From VXPQ01 sp964608315 (GTDB lineage: Bacteria > Bacteroidota > Rhodothermia > Rhodothermales > VXPQ01), in NCBI GenBank assembly GCA_964608315.1, contig CAZSNF010000001.1, positions 200,158 through 264,157 of the forward strand: a stretch of DNA of 64,000 nt. Direction: 5' to 3'. The translations under genes were made by a program, and so were the position numbers. Shown here in pieces: positions 1 to 8,584 of this stretch. Numbering within the stretch: the first letter of the stretch is position 1; every line of letters starts with the position of its first letter. The notes under the pieces were generated by a model, which was not told where the DNA came from, did no database searches, and saw nothing but the letters and a program-made list of their open reading frames with translations.

Positions 1-78
1 TTTTCTGGATAAGCCCCGACGGAAACGAGTGGCGAGCAAGGGTAGACGGGCGATCCCGAAAAATTTTTCCCGGGAGGT

Positions 79-86
79 TATATTTC
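79..86 (+). promoter_or_regulatory. possible Bacteroidota -7 box
   Basis: TATATTTC matches seven of eight positions of the Bacteroidota -7 consensus TAnnTTTG and would place transcription start about 40 nt before the lamin-tail gene at 133. No convincing -33 element is seen. The rest of positions 1-132 shows no gene. Confidence 0.25.
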
Positions 87-132
87 CCGCCGCGCGGTGT
101 CTTAATGGGACCATTGCATTTTTTCCGTTCCC

Positions 133-1863
133 ATGCGCGTCCCTTGCTTCGTTGTTGCGTTCCTCTTGCTGGCGGCAGGCCTGTGCCCGCCGCCCGCCTT
201 CTCCCAGTCCTGGCGCGGCGCGCCCGGCGAGCGTCGGGCGACGGACGCTTCAAGGTCTTCGCGGCCCGGAAAGGTCGCCGTCGGAGATATTGTAATTAAT
301 GAGGCGTACCCTCGCCCCCTTGCTTCGGGATCGGAGTTCATTGAGTTGTTCAATCGGAGCGAAGCCACATTCGATCTTCAGGACTTGACGATCCGGGATG
401 CGTCGTCCGCGCCGATTCGACTCGCCGAAGCGTCGGCGCCGTTTCCCCCCGGAGCCTACAGGGTGATCGTGGCGGACGGCATGGCTTTTTCCAATCGTTT
501 CGGCGGGGTTCCGTATGTGGAGTCAGGGCGCTGGGCCTCCCTGAATAACGGAGGCGACGCCATCGTGCTCGAATCCGGCGACATGGCCATCGATTCGCTT
601 TTTTATCCCGGAAGCGCGGTGGAAGAGGGGCGGTCTCTCGAACGCATCGACCCGGCGGCTCCGTCGGATTCGTACAACTTTGCGCTGTCCCTGGATGCGC
701 TTGGCGCAACGCCGGGCGCCCAAAACAGCCGATACGCTCCCGACCTAACCGCGCCGTCGCTGGTTTTCGTCAAAGCGGTCGGCGATAGCGAGCTGGACCT
801 GTATTTCAGCGAACCGGTTCGAACCGAAGCCATTCGGCCTTCCTCTATTCGGCTGGAAACCCTTGCGGCAGAGCAAGCGCAGGCGCTTGGCCCGGATGCG
901 TTGCGGGCATGGTTTCCAGGTTCGGTAACGGGCGGAGTCGTGCGGATCGACGCCGTATCCGATTTGCGGGGAAATACTTCAGAAGCATTGGCGTCGCCGA
1001 TATACTATCGTCCCGCAGCGCAGGACCTTGTGGTGAACGAAATCCTGTACGAACCGCTTGCCGATGCGTACGACGGCCTGCCGAACCAGACGGAATTCAT
1101 CGAATTGGCCAACCGATCCAGGCGCCGGATATATATCGACGGCCTCTACCGGACACGCGATCCGGACGAATCCGGGGACGCCGACACCGTCCGCACCGAA
1201 GATCGGTTCGTGGGAGTGGAGCCCGATGGATATGCGCTGTTAGCCGCCGCGCCCATGGAGCATCAAAGCGCTCCCGTGGCGACAGGCAAGGGGCTTAGCC
1301 TGCGGAACGACGGGGATCGCATTCGGATACACGGAGAAGACGGCGAAATGCTGGACGACATACGGTACGACCCTTCGTGGCATCATCCGGACGTGCTGGA
1401 AACCCGAGGCGTTACGCTGGAGCGAATTGACCTGGACGCATACGGGAACGATGCGCAAAACTGGACCAGTTCAGCGGCGCCAGAAGGCGGAACGCCCGGT
1501 CGGCCCAATTCAGTGCGCATCGCCACCGCCCCTTCCCCGACCGGACAGGGCATGCAGATATCTCCGAATCCGTTTTCTCCCGATCAGGACGGCGTGGACG
1601 ATATCGCGCGCATACGATGCGTTTTTTCTTCCGGCGTTTCGAGAGTCCGCGCGCTGGTGTTCGACCTGGCCGGGAACGAGGTGCGGGAACTGGTCGCATC
1701 CCGCCTTGTTGCGGATTCGGTCGATTTGTTCTGGGACGGGCGGGACCATGCGGATCGGCGCCTGCAAACCGGCATATACATTGTTTTCATAGAGGCATGG
1801 GACGCCCGGAACAAGGTTATGGAGGCGTTCAAGGCCCCGGTGGCGCTTGCCCGCCGCTATTGA
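133..1863 (+). CDS. secreted lamin-tail domain protein with FlgD-like C-terminus
   Basis: 576 residues. A signal peptide spans about residues 1-24 (hydrophobic core, then AFS-Q). Two lamin-tail-like domains follow at about 50-170 (motif INEAYPRP, later FIELFNRS) and 295-415 (VNEILYEP, FIELANRS). Between them is an Ig-like segment beginning TAPSLVFVKA that resembles the SbsA-type Ig fold. The C-terminus (about 475-570) starts ISPNPFSPDQDGVDD and ends in a FlgD/CHU-like Ig fold (FDLAGNEVREL, GIYIVFIEAWD), typical of secreted Bacteroidota/Rhodothermota proteins and often linked to surface sorting. A surface or extracellular role is an inference from this architecture; no catalytic site is seen. 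The first in-frame ATG before the signal peptide is used as start. Confidence 0.8.
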   Translation: MRVPCFVVAFLLLAAGLCPPPAFSQSWRGAPGERRATDASRSSRPGKVAVGDIVINEAYPRPLASGSEFIELFNRSEATFDLQDLTIRDASSAPIRLAEASAPFPPGAYRVIVADGMAFSNRFGGVPYVESGRWASLNNGGDAIVLESGDMAIDSLFYPGSAVEEGRSLERIDPAAPSDSYNFALSLDALGATPGAQNSRYAPDLTAPSLVFVKAVGDSELDLYFSEPVRTEAIRPSSIRLETLAAEQAQALGPDALRAWFPGSVTGGVVRIDAVSDLRGNTSEALASPIYYRPAAQDLVVNEILYEPLADAYDGLPNQTEFIELANRSRRRIYIDGLYRTRDPDESGDADTVRTEDRFVGVEPDGYALLAAAPMEHQSAPVATGKGLSLRNDGDRIRIHGEDGEMLDDIRYDPSWHHPDVLETRGVTLERIDLDAYGNDAQNWTSSAAPEGGTPGRPNSVRIATAPSPTGQGMQISPNPFSPDQDGVDDIARIRCVFSSGVSRVRALVFDLAGNEVRELVASRLVADSVDLFWDGRDHADRRLQTGIYIVFIEAWDARNKVMEAFKAPVALARRY

Positions 1864-1950
1864 CGCTGAGCCTGCGGAACCGTGTCCGCAGGCCGTCGTT
1901 CACTTTGCAGCCCCCTTCCTTCAGCAGGTTACGTAAAACACTTTCGGACC

Positions 1951-2319
1951 ATGCCCGCCGACGAGATTGCCGTTCAAACCGGGACGCAGCCTGCGCCCAT
2001 TGCGCTCAGCGACCGCGCCGCGAGGGAAATTCGCAAGATCATGTCCACCCGGGACATTCCCGAAGGGTTCAACCTTCGCGTAGGCGTCCGGGGAGGCGGT
2101 TGTTCGGGCATGAGCTACATCCTTGGATTCGACAAAATGCGCGAACACGATACGACGTTCGACGTAGACGGCGTAACTGTATACATGGATAAACGCCACG
2201 GATTGTATCTTATGGGCGTTACGGTGGATTACCATGACGGCCTGAATGCGCGCGGGTTCACCTTCGAGAACCCGAATGCGACGCAAACGTGCGGGTGCGG
2301 GTCCAGCTTTGCTGCATAG
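1951..2319 (+). CDS. A-type iron-sulfur cluster carrier (IscA/ErpA/SufA family)
   Basis: 122 residues, normal length for A-type carriers, which deliver Fe-S clusters to apo-proteins in the cytoplasm. The three cluster-ligating cysteines are present: Cys51 in GGGCSGMSY and Cys114/Cys116 in the C-terminal CGCGSSF. An upstream in-frame ATG at 1882 would add a basic, unalignable leader, so the ATG at 1951 (MPADEIAVQ) is preferred. clpC starts only 16 bp after its stop, so the two may be cotranscribed. Which family member (ErpA, IscA or SufA) cannot be decided from sequence alone. Confidence 0.92.
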   Translation: MPADEIAVQTGTQPAPIALSDRAAREIRKIMSTRDIPEGFNLRVGVRGGGCSGMSYILGFDKMREHDTTFDVDGVTVYMDKRHGLYLMGVTVDYHDGLNARGFTFENPNATQTCGCGSSFAA

Positions 2320-2335
2320 CTTCGTTATTTATCCT

Positions 2336-4942
2336 ATGGACGGCAATTTTTCCAATCGCGTCAGAGATGTTATCCGGGACAGCCGGGAAGAGGCGATACG
2401 TCTGCGTCACGATTACATCGGTACGGAGCATTTGCTTCTCGGGATTATCTGTGAGGGCGAGGGCATCGCCATCAAGATTCTCCGCAGTCTCGGCTGTGAC
2501 TTGCTCAAGCTCAGAAAGGCGGTCGAAGAGACGGTCCGCGGCACGGGCGGAGCGATTGCGGTAGGCAATATCCTCTTCACCAAGCAAGCCGAAAAAGTCC
2601 TCAAGATCACCTATCTCGAGGCGAAAATATACAAGAGCGACATCATTGGCACGGAGCACCTCCTGCTCAGCCTGCTGCGCGACAAGGAAAATGTGGCGGC
2701 TCGCATTCTGGAAAAAGGCTTCTCGATCACGTACGAAGCGGTCCGGGCGGAACTGGATGCTATTATTGGCGGAAAAGTGCCTGCGACGGGAGGCGGCCTT
2801 GAAGCCCCGCCTCCTGAAGGAGAGGGCAAGGAGCGCCGCAAGGCGGAAAAAAGCAAAACGCCGGTGCTGGATAACTTCGGCAGAGACCTGACGCGGCTGG
2901 CCGACGAATCCCGACTGGACCCGATCGTGGGCCGGGAACAGGAAATCGAGCGGGTCGCCCAGGTGCTCAGCCGCCGCAAGAAAAACAACCCCGTGCTGAT
3001 CGGCGAGCCTGGCGTGGGCAAGACAGCTATCGCCGAGGGGCTTGCCATACGCATCGTTCAGCGCAAGGTGAGCCGCGTACTCCACAACAAACGGATCGTG
3101 ACGCTGGACCTGGCGGCGCTCGTCGCCGGCACCAAATACCGGGGGCAGTTCGAGGAGCGGATGAAGGCGGTGATGAACGAACTCGAAAAAAACCCGGAAG
3201 TCATCCTTTTTATCGACGAATTGCACACGATCGTCGGCGCCGGGGGGGCTTCCGGCAGCCTGGACGCCTCGAATATGTTCAAACCGGCGCTTGCCCGGGG
3301 CGAAATTCAATGCATCGGCGCAACGACCCTGGACGAATACCGCCAATATATCGAAAAGGACGGGGCGCTGGATCGCCGATTTCAGAAAATTATCGTAGAT
3401 CCCTCTACCGTAGACGAGACCGTTGAAATTCTTCGCAACATCAAGGGGCGTTACGAGGAGCATCACCGCGTACGGTACTCTGACGAGGCCCTCCTGCTTG
3501 CGGTGCACCTCAGCGACCGCTACATTACGGATCGTTTTCTGCCCGACAAGGCTATCGACGTAATGGACGAAGCCGGCGCGCGCGTCCATCTCGCGAATAT
3601 CCGCGTACCGGAAGAGATCGTTCGACTCGAAGAGGAAATCGAAGTCGTCCGAAAGAAAAAGAACAGCGTGGTCAAGAGCCAACGTTTCGAAGAAGCGGCG
3701 CGGCTGCGCGACAAGGAAAAGAAGATCAATACGGAGCTGGAGCAAGCAAAGCAGGAATGGGAGCGAAAGGCCGGCGGAGAAGTCCATGACGTAACGACGG
3801 GGAATATTTCCGAGGTCGTCGCTATGATGACCGGCATTCCTGTCGATAAAATTTCTCGGCCCGAACAGAAGAAACTGATCGGGATGGACAAGGCGCTTAT
3901 GAAGCGCGTAATCGGGCAGGACGAGGCGATCCGGAAACTGTCGAGCGCCATTCGCCGCACGCGGGCCGGTCTCAAGGACCCCGGACGTCCTATCGGTTCA
4001 TTTATTTTTCTTGGGCCGACGGGCGTAGGCAAGACCGAGCTGGCCAAAGTGCTTACGCAATATCTTTTCGATTCGGACGATGCGTTGATACGGATCGACA
4101 TGTCCGAATACATGGAGAAATTCGCCGTGAGTCGTCTCGTTGGCGCGCCCCCCGGATACGTTGGCTACGAAGAAGGCGGGCAATTGACCGAGAAAGTGCG
4201 CCGCAAACCGTATTCCGTGGTTCTGCTCGACGAAATCGAAAAGGCGCACCAGGACGTACTCAACATTTTGCTTCAGGTGCTTGACGACGGCGTACTCACG
4301 GACGGCTTGGGTCGCCGGGTCGATTTTCGGAATACGATCATTATTATGACGTCGAACATCGGCGCCAGGGACATCAAGAACATCGGCAAAGGGATCGGTT
4401 TCGCCCAATCTGAGGAGTCGTTCAATTACCGAACCATGAAGAACACGGTGGAAGAGGCGCTGAAGCGCGTGTTCAACCCCGAATTTCTGAACCGGGTGGA
4501 CGATGTGATCGTTTTCCATTCGCTGGAGAAAGAGCATGTCTTCCGTATTATCGACATCATGACTGCGGAGTTGCTCGACCGGATCGGGAAACTCGGCATT
4601 ACCGTGGAAATCAGAAAACCGGTCAAGGAGTTTCTCGTTCGGAAAGGGTTCGATATGAAGTATGGCGCCCGGCCCCTGCGGCGTTCGATCCAGAAATACA
4701 TTGAGGACCCCCTCGCCGATCACATTCTTGGCGAAAACCTGGGCGAAGGCGACATCATCCGCGTTTCCGTGCGGGGCAAGGGGGACGCCGCGGCGCTCTC
4801 GTTCAGCGTTCGGAAAAGCAAAACGTCGAAGGCTGACAAAGCGAAGGAGAACGGCCCGAACGACTCGAGCGACCGGGAAGACAAGGAGGACGTCGCCCCC
4901 TCGAGCCTTGACGAGAAGCAGGCCGGGGTAGCAAAAGAATAG
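2336..4942 (+). CDS. clpC: ATP-dependent Clp protease ATP-binding subunit ClpC
   Basis: 868 residues. AAA+ unfoldase that feeds proteins to ClpP. It has the N-terminal double Clp-N repeat (IGTEHLLLGI and IGTEHLLLSLL), AAA-1 with Walker A GEPGVGKT at 223-230 and Walker B ILFIDELHT, a middle region with a UVR-like segment (SQRFEEAARLRDKE) that marks ClpC rather than ClpA/ClpB, and AAA-2 with Walker A GPTGVGKT at 560-567 and VVLLDEIEKA. The C-terminal D2-small domain (KYGARPLRRSIQ) is intact, followed by a charged tail. The start at 2336 (MDGNFSNRV) matches the family; an upstream frame overlapping the Fe-S gene is not used. No mcsA/mcsB or ctsR is adjacent. Confidence 0.97.
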   Translation: MDGNFSNRVRDVIRDSREEAIRLRHDYIGTEHLLLGIICEGEGIAIKILRSLGCDLLKLRKAVEETVRGTGGAIAVGNILFTKQAEKVLKITYLEAKIYKSDIIGTEHLLLSLLRDKENVAARILEKGFSITYEAVRAELDAIIGGKVPATGGGLEAPPPEGEGKERRKAEKSKTPVLDNFGRDLTRLADESRLDPIVGREQEIERVAQVLSRRKKNNPVLIGEPGVGKTAIAEGLAIRIVQRKVSRVLHNKRIVTLDLAALVAGTKYRGQFEERMKAVMNELEKNPEVILFIDELHTIVGAGGASGSLDASNMFKPALARGEIQCIGATTLDEYRQYIEKDGALDRRFQKIIVDPSTVDETVEILRNIKGRYEEHHRVRYSDEALLLAVHLSDRYITDRFLPDKAIDVMDEAGARVHLANIRVPEEIVRLEEEIEVVRKKKNSVVKSQRFEEAARLRDKEKKINTELEQAKQEWERKAGGEVHDVTTGNISEVVAMMTGIPVDKISRPEQKKLIGMDKALMKRVIGQDEAIRKLSSAIRRTRAGLKDPGRPIGSFIFLGPTGVGKTELAKVLTQYLFDSDDALIRIDMSEYMEKFAVSRLVGAPPGYVGYEEGGQLTEKVRRKPYSVVLLDEIEKAHQDVLNILLQVLDDGVLTDGLGRRVDFRNTIIIMTSNIGARDIKNIGKGIGFAQSEESFNYRTMKNTVEEALKRVFNPEFLNRVDDVIVFHSLEKEHVFRIIDIMTAELLDRIGKLGITVEIRKPVKEFLVRKGFDMKYGARPLRRSIQKYIEDPLADHILGENLGEGDIIRVSVRGKGDAAALSFSVRKSKTSKADKAKENGPNDSSDREDKEDVAPSSLDEKQAGVAKE

Positions 4943-4989
4943 CCTCTTTCGCGCTCTTGCGCGGGCGTTCATCGATTTCGTCGTTTTCT

Positions 4990-6093
4990 ATGCAACGCGT
5001 TGCCATCATTGGCGTCGGCCTGATCGGCGGATCCCTTGGCCTCGTATGGAAAAAGCAGGCGCAAGACGTTCGGATCGTCGGTTTCGACGAATCGACCACG
5101 CTGGACAGAGCGCTTGAAATGGGCGCGCTCGACGAGGCGGCTCCTTCTGTCGAGGAGGCTGTTTCCGGCGCCGATATCGTCGTGCTGGCTACCCCGATCC
5201 AGTCTGCGTTGCAGTTGCTGGAACGCATTGCGCCGCATGTCCCGCCCGGCGCGGTGGTTACGGATACGGGTTCCGTAAAAGGACCGGTTGCAGCCCGCGC
5301 TGCAGAAGCCTTGCCTTCGCATGCCCTGTTCGTGGGCGGACACCCCATGGCGGGCTCCGAGCGTCGGGGCATTGACCAGGCCGATGCGTTGCTTTTTCAA
5401 AATGCGGCGTGGGCGCTTTGCCCCCCGGACGAAATGGATGTTTCTGCTCTTAAACGGGAGCAGGCGGCGTTTCTGGACCTGATTGAGACGACGGGCGCGC
5501 GCGTACTCATCCTCCCTTCCTCCCGCCACGACCGCATTGCGGCGGCCGTCAGCCATCTTCCGCAGTTGCTCGCCGTGGCGCTGATGAACCATGTGGCGCA
5601 GGAAAACGGACGCGACGAGGCCTTTCTTCAACTGGCGGCCGGGGGGTTCCGGGACATGACCCGCATCGCCTCCTCTCCATTCGACGTATGGAGCGATATT
5701 CTGGCGACGAACGATACGGGCATCCTGGAAGCGCTGGATTCGTTTGCCGCCCGCATGAACCTGCTTCGCGGGGAAATTGCTCGCGGCGACATGAACACAT
5801 TGCAAGACCGGTTCCGGGACGCCCGCTCCACCAGGGAAACGATCCCGCGCAACACGAAAGGGTTCCTGCAACCGCTTGCGGACGTGTACGTCTATGCAGA
5901 GGACGATCCGGGCGAACTGTTTTCGATTACGAAGATTCTGTACGAGGCGTCCCTGAATATCAAGGATATTGAACTCCTCAAGATTCGCGAAGGAACCGGC
6001 GGCGCTTTTCGCATGGGGTTCGCGGGGGACGACGCCGCTGCGGCAGCCGCCCAAACGCTGAATCGCGCGGGGTATACGGCCTGGCGTTTGTAA
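4990..6093 (+). CDS. tyrA: prephenate dehydrogenase with C-terminal ACT domain
   Basis: 367 residues. NAD(P)-dependent oxidative decarboxylation of prephenate to 4-hydroxyphenylpyruvate in tyrosine synthesis. Rossmann motif GVGLIGGSLG lies at residues 7-16, then ATPIQSAL, DTGSVKG, and the catalytic-region motif GGHPMAGSE. The helical dimerization domain follows. The C-terminal about 75 residues (YVYAEDDPGELFSITKILYEA) form an ACT regulatory domain, as in Bacillus-type TyrA, suggesting feedback by tyrosine. Start at 4990 is chosen because the Rossmann strand begins immediately (MQRVAIIG). It stands alone, followed after 29 bp by gcvT. Confidence 0.92.
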   Translation: MQRVAIIGVGLIGGSLGLVWKKQAQDVRIVGFDESTTLDRALEMGALDEAAPSVEEAVSGADIVVLATPIQSALQLLERIAPHVPPGAVVTDTGSVKGPVAARAAEALPSHALFVGGHPMAGSERRGIDQADALLFQNAAWALCPPDEMDVSALKREQAAFLDLIETTGARVLILPSSRHDRIAAAVSHLPQLLAVALMNHVAQENGRDEAFLQLAAGGFRDMTRIASSPFDVWSDILATNDTGILEALDSFAARMNLLRGEIARGDMNTLQDRFRDARSTRETIPRNTKGFLQPLADVYVYAEDDPGELFSITKILYEASLNIKDIELLKIREGTGGAFRMGFAGDDAAAAAAQTLNRAGYTAWRL

Positions 6094-6122
6094 TTTTGCA
6101 ACAGGGACATCTATTCGGAGCC

Positions 6123-7238
6123 ATGGAAACCGCATCGCTTCAGAAAACGCCGCTCTATGATCGGCATGTTGCGCTTGGCGGGCGAATGACGCCGTTCGCG
6201 GGCTATGAAATGCCGCTGCGCTATGCCGGCGGCACCCTTGAAGAACATCGCGCAGTGCGGCGGGCGGCGGGTCTTTTCGACGTAAGCCACATGGGCGAAG
6301 TCCTTGTTCGCGGCCCGCACGCCGCCGAGTGCGTAAACTATTTGATTACCAACGATGCGGCGTCGATGCAGCCCGGACAGGCGATCTATACCTGCATGTG
6401 CCTGGAAAGCGGCGGCATTGTGGACGACTTGATCGTATACCGCCTTGCCGAAGACGAATACCTGCTTGTGATCAATGCGGCGAACCGCAGCAAGGATTTC
6501 CTGTGGATGATCCGGAATAATCCGGCGAAGGCGATTATCGAGGACGTGTCTGATCGCATCGCGCTCATCGCCCTGCAGGGGCCGCGGGCCCGGGCTATTG
6601 CGGAGGCCGCCATCGGAAAAGACGCCGCTGGACTGAAACCTTTCCGTTTCCGGCGTATTTCCGGCGGCGTTCTGGCCGGATCGCCTTTTGCTATCGTTTC
6701 CGCGACAGGCTATACGGGCGAGGCGGGCGTTGAAATCTATTGCGACGCCGGCGTAGCCGGATCGGTCTGGGATAACCTGCTTGAAGCAGGGGCGGACGAG
6801 GGGTTGCAACCGGCGGGCCTGGGCGCTCGGGACACCTTGCGCATGGAAGCCGGGTTTTGTTTGTACGGAAACGACATTACCGAAAAAACCCACCCGTTCG
6901 AGGCCGGGCTGGGTCGGTTCGTACGAATGGAAAAGGACGACTTCATCGGAAAATCTGCGCTGGAACGCGCCCGGGAAGAAGGACTTTCCCGCAAACTGAT
7001 TGCATTTGTCGTCGAAAAGCCAGGCGCCGTGCCGCGAAGCGGATACGACATCGCCACGCCGGCGGGAGCGGGCGTGGCGACCAGCGGCGCCCAGTCCCCC
7101 CTGCTTGGGCGCGGCATTGGTCTTGGATATGTCCCTGCCGACCCTGCCTGCACAACGCCCGGCGCCCCGCTCGACATCGCTATTCGGTCCCGCACCGTGC
7201 GCGCAGTCGTTAAGCGACCGCCCTTGCACAAAATTTGA
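6123..7238 (+). CDS. gcvT: aminomethyltransferase, glycine cleavage system T protein
   Basis: 371 residues. Transfers the methylene group from aminomethyl-lipoyl H protein to tetrahydrofolate. Features: LYDRHVALGGRMTPFAGYEMPL at the N-terminus, GLFDVSHMGEV, NAANRSKD, IALQGPRA, SATGYTGEAGVEIY and GLGARDTLRMEAGFCLYGND, all characteristic of GcvT. Length is normal. gcvH and gcvP are not in the window, so the system is encoded in separate loci. A-type repeat A1 follows 36 bp after the stop. Confidence 0.95.
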   Translation: METASLQKTPLYDRHVALGGRMTPFAGYEMPLRYAGGTLEEHRAVRRAAGLFDVSHMGEVLVRGPHAAECVNYLITNDAASMQPGQAIYTCMCLESGGIVDDLIVYRLAEDEYLLVINAANRSKDFLWMIRNNPAKAIIEDVSDRIALIALQGPRARAIAEAAIGKDAAGLKPFRFRRISGGVLAGSPFAIVSATGYTGEAGVEIYCDAGVAGSVWDNLLEAGADEGLQPAGLGARDTLRMEAGFCLYGNDITEKTHPFEAGLGRFVRMEKDDFIGKSALERAREEGLSRKLIAFVVEKPGAVPRSGYDIATPAGAGVATSGAQSPLLGRGIGLGYVPADPACTTPGAPLDIAIRSRTVRAVVKRPPLHKI

Positions 7239-7274
7239 CTGTTTGTTGCGTATTGCGGCGCGGCGCGGCTTATC

Positions 7275-7483
7275 TTAAGGAAACTCTGATTAAGGCAAGA
7301 CGGTCGAGAGGGGCCTGTGGTTGCGCCTTTTCTCGAAACATAAGGGTGCGCAAGGTCATGGGCTGGCAGGGATATTTTTGGGCCCGATGTTTCGTTCAAA
7401 GGCGCAACCACAGGCCCTTTCCACACTGGGCCAGCACACCCCTCGCAGCCTCTGCGCTTTGCAGGCTTGATCAGAGTATCCTT
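7275..7483 (+). repeat. type A dispersed repeat, copy A1
   Basis: 209-bp element between gcvT and the comB-like gene. The left end TTAAGGAAACTCTGATTAAG and right end TTGATCAGAGTATCCTT are imperfect inverted repeats. The core is a long stem: 7311-7341 and 7387-7417 are complementary at 28 of 31 positions (GGGCCTGTGGTTGCGCC... / ...GGCGCAACCACAGGCCC), with a 45-nt loop containing CATGGGCTGGCAGGG. Loop orientation is 'class 1' relative to the outer ends. The last 55 bp (CAGCACACCCCTCGCAGCC... CTTTGCAG) are shared with type B elements. Confidence 0.85.
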
Positions 7484-7524
7484 GTGATTTCACCGTTCTT
7501 CTTTCCCCTGTTTGTTACGTCGCC

Positions 7525-8271
7525 ATGCATACCGAAGTATTTATCACGGCCCAGTCTGCACCGGAAAAAAAAGCGGGGGGGCATATCGTGGTTGCGATCG
7601 ATGTGCTTCGGGCTTGCTCTACCATTGTGACCGCCCTGTGCCAGGGCGCGCGCGGCGTCGTTCCGGTTCCGGACCTGGATCACGCCGCAAAAATCGCTTC
7701 GAACCTCGACCCCTCGAGCTATCTCCTGGGGGGCGAGCGCGGCGGTTATCGCATTGACAAGTATCATTGCGGCAATTCCCCACGGGAATATACCCGCGAG
7801 GTGGTGCGGAGGCGAACCGTCATTCTCAGCACGACCAACGGGACGGTCGCCATGCACAAGGGGAGAAAGGCCAGGCGCCTGCTGGTCGGGTGTTTCCTGA
7901 ACATCGATCGCGTAGCCGAGGCGATCCGCGAAACGGATATGGACCTGATTATCATCTGTTCGGGCCAGAAGGGACAGGTTTCTCTTGAAGACACGCTGTG
8001 CGCAGGGTATCTGCTGGATAGATTATGGAATGGCCGCCCGCCCGGTGGCGTTTCCGACGCGACGCGCATGACCTTTGCCTTGTACGATAGCCACCGCCAT
8101 TGCCTTGATGAAACCTTGCGCCAGGGCGCCCATGCGCAATGGCTTGCCTCGAAAGGGTTCGGAGACGACGTAGACTATTGTTTCCGGCTGAACGCCTTGC
8201 CGGTGCTTCCCCGTTATCGGGACAACCGGATTGTGCTGGATAAAAAGGAGCTGAGCCGTATCGCCGCATAA
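7525..8271 (+). CDS. comB: 2-phosphosulfolactate phosphatase-family protein (ComB-like)
   Basis: 248 residues. Family hallmarks: AIDVLRACSTIVTAL, VVPVPDLDHA, LLGGERGGYRID, CGNSPREYT and TTNGTVAM. The founding enzyme hydrolyses 2-phosphosulfolactate in archaeal coenzyme M synthesis; bacterial members are widespread without that pathway, so the physiological substrate here is uncertain. No other coenzyme M or sulfolactate genes are nearby. The start at 7525 is the first ATG before the conserved region. It lies between repeat copies A1 and B1. Confidence 0.85.
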   Translation: MHTEVFITAQSAPEKKAGGHIVVAIDVLRACSTIVTALCQGARGVVPVPDLDHAAKIASNLDPSSYLLGGERGGYRIDKYHCGNSPREYTREVVRRRTVILSTTNGTVAMHKGRKARRLLVGCFLNIDRVAEAIRETDMDLIIICSGQKGQVSLEDTLCAGYLLDRLWNGRPPGGVSDATRMTFALYDSHRHCLDETLRQGAHAQWLASKGFGDDVDYCFRLNALPVLPRYRDNRIVLDKKELSRIAA

Positions 8272-8321
8272 TGCGCGCGATACCTGTCCTGTTGCGCCTT
8301 GCGCGTATGCCGTGGTTCGCA

Positions 8322-8579
8322 GTACCTTGGGATACTCTGATCAAAACCACTGCGCTCAACGCGTCGCGTACGCACTAAAGGACATCATGATTCCATCGTT
8401 GCAATCAGCAGAAATTTGGTGCGTCGTGGACGCGACGCGGCCTTCGGGAGGCTGCGAGGGGTGCGTTGGCTGTGTCATTCCTCATTATGCGGGGCCGCCA
8501 CACTACTTGCTTCGTCATTCCTTGCCAGCGCGCCCCTCGCAAGCCTCTGGGCTTTGCGGATTTAATCAGAGTATCCTTT
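8322..8579 (+). repeat. type B dispersed repeat, copy B1
   Basis: About 258 bp filling the comB-ftsK gap. Left end GTACCTTGGGATACTCTGAT, right end TTTAATCAGAGTATCCTTTG. The core holds an AAAGGA Shine-Dalgarno sequence, ATG at 8387 and a frame open to the stop in the right end (peptide MIPSLQSAEIW... LLRHSLPARPSQ). The right 55 bp match type A elements. The ftsK ATG follows 6 bp after the element. Confidence 0.85.
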
Positions 8580-8584
8580 GAAGG

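Noticed and set aside
3998..4972. 324-codon minus-strand frame antisense to clpC, and a 509-codon one at 2258-3787
   Set aside because: ClpC is unambiguous on the plus strand; high-G+C genes commonly have long open antisense frames.
7311..7417. A core stem-loop as an ordinary rho-independent terminator
   Set aside because: The stem is about 31 bp with a 45-nt loop and no U-tract, and the same sequence recurs in several unrelated junctions, including between codirectional genes.
7235..7630. Plus-strand frame running through repeat A1 into the comB-like gene
   Set aside because: It overlaps comB in another frame and consists mostly of repeat sequence; the type A core does not keep a frame in other copies.
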